Below are positions 51,087 through 57,307 of a DNA stretch of 64,000 nt, in pieces; position 1 is the first letter of the stretch; each line of letters opens with the position of its first letter. Source of the DNA: JBFXCK01 sp050182275 (lineage in GTDB: Bacteria > Pseudomonadota > Alphaproteobacteria > SHNJ01); contig JBFXCK010000004.1 in NCBI GenBank assembly GCA_050182275.1, positions 1 to 64,000 on the forward strand, in the 5' to 3' direction. The notes under the pieces were generated by a model that was not told where the DNA came from, made no database searches, and saw only the letters and a list, made by a program, of their open reading frames with translations. The position numbers and the translations under genes are program-made.

Positions 51087-52769
51087 TTAATTCCTAGTCA
51101 AAGGCTTGTACTTAATCCGGTGCGGCTGATCGGCTTCAGCCCCTAAGCGGCGTTTGCGGTCGGCTTCGTAATCTTGATAATTGCCTTCGAACCAAACCAC
51201 TTGGGAATTACCCTCGAACGCCAAAATGTGGGTTGCAATCCGATCAAGGAAATAGCGGTCGTGCGAGGTGACGACAACGCAGCCGGGGAATTCCAGCAAA
51301 CCTTCTTCGAGCGCACGCAATGTATCAACGTCTAAATCGTTGCTGGGTTCGTCCAGCAGCAAAACATTGCAGCCGGCTTTTAGCATTTTGGCCAAATGCA
51401 CGCGGTTTCTTTCCCCACCCGATAACTGACCAACCTTTTTTTGCTGATCCGGCCCACGGAAATTGAACAAAGCGCAGTAAGCGCGGCTTTGCATTTGCCG
51501 GCGGCCCAAATCGATCACATCATTGCCGCCGGAAATTTCTTCCCATACGGTTTTGTTATCATTCAAGGAATCGCGGGTTTGATCGATATAGCCAAGCTTG
51601 ACCGCCTCGCCAAAACGCATTTTTCCGTTATCGGCTTTTTCCTGGCCCGTGATCATTTTAAACAATGTCGTTTTACCGGCGCCATTCGGCCCGATAACTC
51701 CAACAATTCCCCCCGGCGGCAGGCGGAAAGTTAAATCTTCAATCAACAAACGATCGCCAAAAGCCTTTTTCAAATGATCGGCTTCCAGCACAATATCGCC
51801 CAAGCGGGGGCCGGGCGGAATGACGATTTGCGCGGTATCCGGCGCTTTTTCGCGGGATTTTGCCGCCAATTCCTCATAGGCCGAAATCCGCGCCTTGGAT
51901 TTGGCCTGGCGCGCTTTGGGGGATGATCTGATCCATTCCAATTCCTCGGCCATCGCCTTTTGGCGGGATTGTTCTTCTTTTTCTTCCTGCTTCAGGCGTT
52001 TTTGCTTTTGCTCCAGCCAGCTGGAATAATTGCCCTCGTAAGGAATGCCTTGGCCGCGGTCCAATTCCAAAATCCATTGCGCGACATTATCCAGGAAATA
52101 ACGGTCGTGCGTGATCGCCACTACAGTGCCCGGATATTCTTCTAAATGTTTTTCCAGCCAGGCGACCGATTCAGCATCCAAATGGTTGGTGGGTTCGTCT
52201 AACAACAACAAATCGGGTTTTTGCAAAAGCAATTTGCACAAGGCAACGCGGCGTTTTTCACCGCCCGATAATTTCGTGACATCGGCATCGCCCGGCGGAC
52301 AGCGCAGCGCATCCATCGCGATTTCCGCGGTGCGCTCGATTTCCCAGCCATTAACGGCATCAATTTTGGTTTGTAACTCGCCCTGCTCGGCCAGCAGCGC
52401 GTTCATTTCATCTTCGGTCATTTCCTCGGCGAATTTGGCGTTCACTGCCTCAAAGCGCGCCAAAAGTTCTTTGGTTTCGCCCAAGGCCTCCATCACATTG
52501 CCCAGCACGTCTTTATCGGGATTTAATTCCGGCTCTTGCGGCAAATAGCCAACCCTGGCCTTTTCCGCGGCCCAGGCCTCGCCGGTCCATTCCTTATCAA
52601 TGCCGGCCATGATTTTAAGCAAGGTCGATTTACCCGCGCCATTCGGCCCCAAAACGCCAATCTTGGCGCCCGGCAAGAAGGACAGCCAAATATCCTTCAA
52701 AACGGTTTTCCCGCCCGGATAGGCCTTGGTCAGGCCCTTCATGACATAGATATATTGGTTCGACGACAT
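51087..52769 (-). CDS. ettA: Energy-dependent translational throttle EttA (ABC-F)
   Basis: 560 residues. Two ABC domains: Walker A GPNGAGKSTLLKIMAG (about residue 39) and GPNGAGKTTLFKMITG, signatures LSGGEKRRVALCKLL and LSGGERNRVHLAKML, and Walker B LLLLDEPTNHLD and LLLDEPSNDLD. A linker (P-site tRNA interaction motif) lies between them. The start YIYVMKGLTKAYPGGK and the GAKIGVLGPNG pattern mark EttA rather than Uup. It binds the ribosomal E site and gates elongation according to ATP/ADP. Confidence 0.95.
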   Translation of the reverse strand: MSSNQYIYVMKGLTKAYPGGKTVLKDIWLSFLPGAKIGVLGPNGAGKSTLLKIMAGIDKEWTGEAWAAEKARVGYLPQEPELNPDKDVLGNVMEALGETKELLARFEAVNAKFAEEMTEDEMNALLAEQGELQTKIDAVNGWEIERTAEIAMDALRCPPGDADVTKLSGGEKRRVALCKLLLQKPDLLLLDEPTNHLDAESVAWLEKHLEEYPGTVVAITHDRYFLDNVAQWILELDRGQGIPYEGNYSSWLEQKQKRLKQEEKEEQSRQKAMAEELEWIRSSPKARQAKSKARISAYEELAAKSREKAPDTAQIVIPPGPRLGDIVLEADHLKKAFGDRLLIEDLTFRLPPGGIVGVIGPNGAGKTTLFKMITGQEKADNGKMRFGEAVKLGYIDQTRDSLNDNKTVWEEISGGNDVIDLGRRQMQSRAYCALFNFRGPDQQKKVGQLSGGERNRVHLAKMLKAGCNVLLLDEPSNDLDVDTLRALEEGLLEFPGCVVVTSHDRYFLDRIATHILAFEGNSQVVWFEGNYQDYEADRKRRLGAEADQPHRIKYKPLTRN

Positions 52770-52860
52770 TAGTTACCCCGCTTCTAAAGTAAGGGCTTTT
52801 ATAGTCGGATTTAAAGGTTTTGGCTAGGCCGAAGACAAGGCGCTTGCTATAGAGAAAAAG

Positions 52861-52936
52861 GGGCCCGTAGTTCAGCGGTTAGAACTCACCGCTCATAACG
52901 GTGTTGTCGCAGGTTCGAATCCTGCCGGGCCCACCA
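52861..52936 (+). tRNA. tRNA with CAU anticodon (probably Ile2, otherwise Met)
   Basis: A complete 76-base cloverleaf: acceptor GGGCCCG / CGGGCCC, D-arm GTTC / GAAC, anticodon stem CACCG / CGGTG with loop CTCATAA, T-arm GCAGG TTCGAAT CCTGC, discriminator A and an encoded CCA. A CAU anticodon means elongator Met or lysidine-modified Ile2. C4 and C5 in the acceptor stem match the TilS-recognised pairs of E. coli Ile2, so I lean to Ile2. It is not an initiator: position 1 pairs normally with 72. Confidence 0.93.
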
Positions 52937-52962
52937 CGCTTCGCGCGTCGCGCTACGCGTGG
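52934..52962 (+). terminator. Hairpin following the tRNA gene
   Basis: CCACGC pairs with GCGTGG around a CG-rich interior, followed by TTATAATA. It begins within the tRNA CCA end, so it would compete with folding of the mature 3' end in the precursor. A weak intrinsic terminator is the simplest reading. Confidence 0.45.
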
Positions 52963-52970
52963 TTATAATA

Positions 52971-53585
52971 TTAATACTTCACCCCACAGCCATACGCCTT
53001 CGTAAAAGGCTCAACCACCGGGCGGTTGGCGGCGAGGTCGGCCATCGCAAGGTCAACATAGTTTTTGGCTTTTTCAATGTCTTCTATGTCGGCGGAATTA
53101 ATGCTGTCGATCGCGCCCATATAGGCAAGGTTGCCATTGGGTTCAATGATGTACATGTGCGGCGTAGTTTTGGCGTCATAGGCCTTGCCGATTTTGCCAT
53201 CGGCATCCATCAGCACTGCCGTGGGGGCGGCATCGCGCTTGGCGTTGATTTCATTGGCCTCCACGCCCGTCACATAGCCTTGCTTGCCGGGGGCCGAGGA
53301 AATAACCGTCAGCCACACCACGCCCTGGCCGGTATATTTCTTCTGCAAAGCCTGCATATTGCCGCTGTTATAGTGTTTGCGCACAAAGGGGCAGTCATGA
53401 TTGGTCCATTCCAAAATCACCATCTTGCCCTTGAAATCGGCTGAGCTGACATTCTTGCCGAAACTGTCGGTGGCAAAGAAACTCGGCGCCGGTTGGCCGA
53501 TAGCGGGCGCAGCAAGCGCAAAATTTGCTGCCGATAAAATGAATGTTAGAACTATTACATAAAATTTTGCGCTATGATTAAACAT
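52971..53585 (-). CDS. Secreted thioredoxin-fold (redoxin) protein
   Basis: 204 residues from ATG 53585, chosen for TGGAG 7 bases upstream. Signal peptide (about 1-24, ending in ALAA), then an AhpC/TSA-like domain: IGQPAPSFFATDSFGKNVSS, MVILEWTNHDCPFVRKHY and TTPHMYIIEPNG. The active site is C-P-F-V with a single Cys, so it is not a CXXC dithiol oxidoreductase; a second Cys occurs only near the C-terminus (YGCGVKY). Periplasmic one-Cys peroxiredoxin-like or TlpA-like role inferred. Confidence 0.82.
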   Translation of the reverse strand: MFNHSAKFYVIVLTFILSAANFALAAPAIGQPAPSFFATDSFGKNVSSADFKGKMVILEWTNHDCPFVRKHYNSGNMQALQKKYTGQGVVWLTVISSAPGKQGYVTGVEANEINAKRDAAPTAVLMDADGKIGKAYDAKTTPHMYIIEPNGNLAYMGAIDSINSADIEDIEKAKNYVDLAMADLAANRPVVEPFTKAYGCGVKY

Positions 53586-53617
53586 CAAAAACTCCATTAA
53601 AGAATGACATAATTTTT

Positions 53618-54202
53618 TTACCGCCCATTACCAGGGCGCAAATTTAAGGTGATCCATGCCGCAAGCCCGGCAACCATCCCTCCAAACGGGCCAGCGACCG
53701 CCGTTCCGCCGATAAAAGCGGCGGTGATTACCCCTTTCCGCGCGCCTCGATAAGCGGATTTTCCCACTTCGACGGCCAAATCTTCTCCAAAAGAAGTTCC
53801 CTTTTTCTGCAGCGCCATTTTTTCTTTGTCGATTTTGCCGTTGATTAAAAATTTGGTTGGCCCTAAATCATCGCGGTTTGTTTGATGAATATTTATTCTT
53901 GGATCATCCAGCAGCAACTGCGCGGTTTCCTCATGGCCGCACAATAAAGCCATCAGCAAAGGCGGGTCATAACGATAATTGCCCGGTAAATTAACATCGA
54001 TTTCCGGAAATTTCAGCAATCTTCGAACCACTCCGGTATAGCCGTGGAAACAAGCATGCCCCAAAAAAGACGAAGCTGCAAAAACACGCGGGGGCGATTC
54101 ATTAATAACGCCAGAAATATCGGGATGGTTGGCTAGCCGGTCTAAGGCAGAGAAATCTTGTTCTTTAACTGCTATCCAAAGTTCTTCTATTAATTCTGGC
54201 AT
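53618..54202 (-). CDS. Ankyrin-repeat protein with C-terminal glycine-zipper segment
   Basis: 194 residues from ATG 54202 (GAGGAGG 5 bases upstream). About three ankyrin repeats at residues 5-115 (SFLGHACFHGYTGVVRRLLKF split around 50-68; PLLMALLCGHEETAQLLLDD). The C-terminal third has a Gly/Ala-rich hydrophobic stretch (GGTAVAGPFGGMVAGLAAW) that could insert in a membrane. No signal peptide. Partner unknown; the fold suggests protein-protein binding. Confidence 0.75.
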   Translation of the reverse strand: MPELIEELWIAVKEQDFSALDRLANHPDISGVINESPPRVFAASSFLGHACFHGYTGVVRRLLKFPEIDVNLPGNYRYDPPLLMALLCGHEETAQLLLDDPRINIHQTNRDDLGPTKFLINGKIDKEKMALQKKGTSFGEDLAVEVGKSAYRGARKGVITAAFIGGTAVAGPFGGMVAGLAAWITLNLRPGNGR

Positions 54203-54293
54203 GGCCACCTCCTCGAAAAGCTTCGGAAGGTTAGCATCATTAGGCAGAACCGGTCAATAAATTGTGAAAAAGCCCTTTAATTTCAACAAGATT

Positions 54294-55421
54294 TTAGCCC
54301 GATTTTTTCACGGCTTCGGTCTTTTCGGAACTACGCATATGCACCACCCGCTGTGGGAAGGGAATTTCGATGCCGTGCTGATCGAAAGCCTGTTTTAAAC
54401 GCTTGTTAAATTCGCGCCCTACATTCCATTGCTGAATCGGCAAGGTTTTAATGCGCGCCTTGATAATGATGGCGCTGTCGGCGAATCTGTCGACTCCCAA
54501 TATCTCCAATTTCTCTAAAATAAGGGGCTGAAAATTTTTATCCTGATAAATATTTTCCCCGGTCAGGGTAATGACCTCTAATACTTTTTCGATATCGGAA
54601 TGATAGGCAACCGAAATATCAAAAACATAATAGCTGAAATCCTTGGTTAAATTCTCAATGATTTTGACTTCGCTGAAGGGAATAGTGCTAACCACCCCGT
54701 CCAATCCGCGCAGTTGGATATAGCGCAGAGTAATATTTTCCACCAAGCCCGCATAACTGCCAATGCGCACTACATCGCCGATTTTAACAATATCCTCGAA
54801 AATAATGCCGATGCTGACCAAAAAATCTTTTACCAAAGTCTGCGCGCCGAAACCCAAAGCAACGCCCACCACCCCGGCGCCGGCCAGAAGCGGCAGAATG
54901 TCGATATTCAAAGCCTGCAGCAAGCTCAAGCCATACAACGCCGCCAAAATCATGAAGCTGACGGTGCGGATAAAGGGCATTACCGTGCGCAAACGCGCTT
55001 TACGCCCCACCCCGGCGTTTTTAAAACGCAACTCAAGGGAAGTGGCGATGCCCTCCCAAATAAATACGAAAACTAAAATGGTCAGGGCCTGCTTGCCCAG
55101 AAAACCTAATCCTTGTTGCACCTTATCTGGAATAGCGCCTAAAAATTCGCGTGAAAACCAAATATCGGCCAAAGCCGACAGCACCGCCACCCCGATAAGG
55201 AAAAGAACGCTTAAATAAAAAATGCGCACATAGCGTTCAAAACGGTGGTGGGTAATTGTATAACGTTTTTTAATCCCCACTATCAGGCGGATAATTCTTT
55301 TTTCGCCCTGATGCAGCAGAAACCACGCCACAAAAAAGCCGCCCGCCAACAGGCCGGAGCGCAACAGGGCGCCGTATAATTCGGATTGATCGGCAAACCA
55401 AGTCACAATGTGATCCATCAA
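54294..55421 (-). CDS. MscS-family mechanosensitive channel
   Basis: 375 residues. Four or five membrane helices (about 18-38, 65-88, 110-130, 145-170, 175-195). The pore helix and beta domain are classic: AGVVGVALGFGAQTLVKDFL, then IFEDIVKIGDVVRIGSYAGL and RYIQLRGLDGVVSTIPFSEV. A C-terminal alpha/beta domain ends in VGREFNKRLKQAFDQHGIEI. It opens under membrane tension to release solutes. The stop is followed by an 85-base gap before the next frame. Confidence 0.92.
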   Translation of the reverse strand: MMDHIVTWFADQSELYGALLRSGLLAGGFFVAWFLLHQGEKRIIRLIVGIKKRYTITHHRFERYVRIFYLSVLFLIGVAVLSALADIWFSREFLGAIPDKVQQGLGFLGKQALTILVFVFIWEGIATSLELRFKNAGVGRKARLRTVMPFIRTVSFMILAALYGLSLLQALNIDILPLLAGAGVVGVALGFGAQTLVKDFLVSIGIIFEDIVKIGDVVRIGSYAGLVENITLRYIQLRGLDGVVSTIPFSEVKIIENLTKDFSYYVFDISVAYHSDIEKVLEVITLTGENIYQDKNFQPLILEKLEILGVDRFADSAIIIKARIKTLPIQQWNVGREFNKRLKQAFDQHGIEIPFPQRVVHMRSSEKTEAVKKSG

Positions 55422-55505
55422 TGCTTCACCTTAATAGAAATATAATAAAACCCTTACCCCTGAATGGGGCAATGGCTTGAATATAATCGCAGCCGGAGAG
55501 AAAAG

Positions 55506-55736
55506 CTATCTTCTTAGATCTTCTTTCATTTCTTCGGCGTTATCACGCAGGCGCTCGGCCGGCGTACGGTCTTGCAGCTCGCGTCCGGCATCGCCTACGC
55601 CATCGGAAAGCTGTTCTACGGCGTCACCTACGCGCTCGCCTGTTGTACGCCGGTCGGGTTGCGTAAGAAAAAGATAACCAAGAATGGCGATAACAACAAT
55701 AACTAAAGCGGCGATTAAGGCTCGATTGTCTTTCAT
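55506..55736 (-). CDS. Small single-pass membrane protein (76 aa)
   Basis: TGAGGAAAA precedes ATG 55736. One N-terminal membrane helix (ALIAALVIVVIAILGYLF), then a charged, probably helical tail with a repeated pattern (ERVGDAVEQLSDGVGDAGREL and ERLRDNAEEMKEDLRR regions). No named family recognised. It is the third of three tandem very small minus-strand genes encoding membrane or lipoprotein products, together resembling stress-associated small-protein sets. Confidence 0.7.
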   Translation of the reverse strand: MKDNRALIAALVIVVIAILGYLFLTQPDRRTTGERVGDAVEQLSDGVGDAGRELQDRTPAERLRDNAEEMKEDLRR

Positions 55737-55809
55737 GGGATTTTCCTCATTTCTAGAGAATGAAGATAGGCCACATTACCATGGCCTATCTTCTTCATTG
55801 CCAACAAAA

Positions 55810-55956
55810 TTAATAATTTTTATGCTCTTGCGCCGACCTTTCTAAAGAACGGCCGGTTGCCTGAATATCTTCGCCCGCCCCTTCCATAGTATTGCACGCG
55901 GTTAAGGCGATCGAAAAAAAAGCAAGCGCTAAAAAAGTAAGTAAGAAACGTTGCAT
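55810..55956 (-). CDS. Entericidin-like small lipoprotein
   Basis: 48 residues. Signal peptide with lipobox LTAC (Cys21), then NTMEGAGEDIQATGRSLERS, the entericidin EcnA/EcnB pattern. GGGGAG lies 7 bases before ATG 55956. Entericidins are small cell-envelope lipoproteins linked to stationary-phase and osmotic stress; whether this one is toxic or protective cannot be told. It lies 17 bases after a 23-codon gene on the same strand. Confidence 0.85.
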   Translation of the reverse strand: MQRFLLTFLALAFFSIALTACNTMEGAGEDIQATGRSLERSAQEHKNY

Positions 55957-55973
55957 GGTTTTTCTCCCCGAAC

Positions 55974-56045
55974 TTAAAAAAAGATATTATATAAAATGAT
56001 AATAGAGATCGGAACTCCAAGTAACCACATGATCAAGCTGCGCAT
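55974..56045 (-). CDS. Very small membrane protein (23 aa)
   Basis: A 24-codon frame with a strong Shine-Dalgarno (AAAGGAG, 7 bases before ATG 56045). The product is one membrane helix, MRSLIMWLLGVPISIIIL followed by five more residues ending in Phe-Phe. The WLLGVPISIIIL pattern resembles tiny membrane proteins I recall from other alphaproteobacteria, but I know no family name. Followed on the same strand by the entericidin gene. Confidence 0.7.
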   Translation of the reverse strand: MRSLIMWLLGVPISIIILYNIFF

Positions 56046-56277
56046 ACACTATCTCCTTTGCGGCAAGTGACGGACTAGCTCCTGCAGGGAATTTTTGGGA
56101 TTGGGTTTTCTAATTTTTCAGGAAATGAAAAGCTGAAAACCCCTTCTTCTATTCATCAACAACAGTACACAAAAATCAAGCTTGATTTTTGCAATAAATG
56201 CGGATAACATTTTTACGAATGTTGGCAAAAAAACGCCAACAAACCGACATCCTATATATTATGGGAGGGGGCATCGC
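56046..56277. other. Regulatory region between divergent small-protein genes
   Basis: Contains a perfect 20-bp palindrome at 56171-56190 (AAAAATCAAG / CTTGATTTTT) and a hairpin GTTGGC-N8-GCCAAC at 56221-56240. TATATATTATGG near 56252 could be a -10 region for the plus-strand DUF1328 gene. I found no clear GGAAC...CGTT general-stress (EcfG) promoter. Confidence 0.45.
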
Positions 56278-56311
56278 CAACTATAAGGAGCCACCAACTA
56301 TAAGGAGCCAC
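56278..56311 (+). promoter_or_regulatory. Tandemly duplicated ribosome-binding site
   Basis: A perfect 17-bp tandem duplication: CAACTATAAGGAGCCAC at 56278-56294 and again at 56295-56311. Each copy carries AAGGAG. The second GGAG sits 6 bases before ATG 56314 and is the working site; the first could act as a standby site for the 30S subunit. Confidence 0.8.
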
Positions 56312-56313
56312 CC

Positions 56314-56496
56314 ATGCTTAATTGGATGATCACTTTTTTCATTCTCGCCGTTATCGCAGGTTTACTTGGTTTTACGGGCCTAGCCGGCGCATTCGCTTCG
56401 ATCGCGCAATTGCTGGCGGTTTTATTCGTTATCCTGTTCTTGGCCAGCCTGGTTTATGGGTTGATCACCAACAAGAAACCGCCTAGCCCCGTTTAA
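56314..56496 (+). CDS. DUF1328 (YtjA-like) small membrane protein
   Basis: 60 residues. Two membrane helices with the family pattern WMITFFILAVIAGLLGFTGL, then AGAFASIAQLLAVLFVILF. The family is widespread in proteobacteria and often near stress-response or general small-membrane-protein genes; function unknown. Unusual duplicated Shine-Dalgarno upstream. Ends 12 bases before the stop of the convergent yjbQ-like gene. Confidence 0.88.
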   Translation: MLNWMITFFILAVIAGLLGFTGLAGAFASIAQLLAVLFVILFLASLVYGLITNKKPPSPV

Positions 56497-56508
56497 ACTC
56501 AAGATAAA

Positions 56509-56928
56509 TTAAACGCCGATGATCTTGACCAAAATGCGCTTAGGGCGCATGCCGTCGAACTCGCCGTAAAAAATTTGCTCCCAAGTGCCGAAATCAAGTT
56601 CGCCTTGGGTAATGGCGACTACCGCCTCGCGGCCCATGATGGTGCGTTTTAAATGCGCATCGGCGTTGTCCTCACCGGTATCGTTATGGCGGTATTGGTC
56701 ATGCGGCTTTTCCGGCGCTAATTTTTCCAGCCATTTTTCAAAATCATGATGCAATCCCCGTTCATCGTCATTGATGAAGATGGAGGAGGAAATATGCATC
56801 GAATTCACCAGGCATAGCCCTTCTTGAATACCGCTCATCCGCACGCAATCTTCGACTTGCGGGGTGATGTTCACATAACCCCGGCGGGCGGGAAGATGAA
56901 TGGTGATTTCGTGGCGGTAGGATTTCAT
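56509..56928 (-). CDS. YjbQ/UPF0047 family protein
   Basis: 139 residues, the usual length. Family motifs: MHISSSIFINDDERGLHHDFE (in part SSIFINDDE), HLKRTIMGREAVV, and GELDFGTWEQIFYGEFDG. Members have been linked to thiamine-phosphate synthase-like activity in vitro; the physiological role is not settled. Cytosolic. Single gene between DUF1328 and an unknown plus-strand gene. Confidence 0.9.
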   Translation of the reverse strand: MKSYRHEITIHLPARRGYVNITPQVEDCVRMSGIQEGLCLVNSMHISSSIFINDDERGLHHDFEKWLEKLAPEKPHDQYRHNDTGEDNADAHLKRTIMGREAVVAITQGELDFGTWEQIFYGEFDGMRPKRILVKIIGV

Positions 56929-57037
56929 GGCCGGATTATGCCATGATTTTCCTTTGCATTAAGGCGGATAAGTAGAAATTATTGACAACCCCTTCCGGGT
57001 TAGCTAAAAAGGATACAATTCTTACTAGGAGAGTCGC

Positions 57038-57307
57038 ATGGCAAAAATGAAAAATATCGATAAAAAACTAGGTTCTGAAATAGAAGAAATGAATTTAAAG
57101 CCTGTCGGGGATGGCAGTGCTCTTTTATGTCCCATTAGAAAGTCTCAAAAATCCAGAATGCCCGGAAGCTCTGGTATTGCCTATCAAGGCCAGATCCCGC
57201 GAGACACATTTTGTACCATCCGGCCAAGACATACCGGCGACCTTGACGCCCATGCTGCAAAAATGGCGCTTATAAAAAAGCAATACGGCCCCAAATTGAA
57301 AGACTAA
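57038..57307 (+). CDS. Small unknown protein (89 aa)
   Basis: AGGAGAG precedes ATG 57038. Basic, Lys-rich N-terminus and tail, with a central Cys-containing stretch (DGSALLCPIRKSQKSR and DTFCTIRPRHTG). No membrane segment or signal peptide. No family recognised. Its stop interleaves by four bases with the rpoD stop (CTAA at 57304-57307). Confidence 0.65.
   Translation: MAKMKNIDKKLGSEIEEMNLKPVGDGSALLCPIRKSQKSRMPGSSGIAYQGQIPRDTFCTIRPRHTGDLDAHAAKMALIKKQYGPKLKD

Noticed and set aside
54714..55218. Plus-strand frames opposite the MscS gene
   Set aside because: Low-complexity, Lys/Thr/Pro-rich translations typical of the antisense of a membrane protein gene.
55820..56020. 66-codon minus-strand frame over the entericidin gene
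   Set aside because: The entericidin frame has the lipobox, family motif and Shine-Dalgarno; this one is a shifted shadow.
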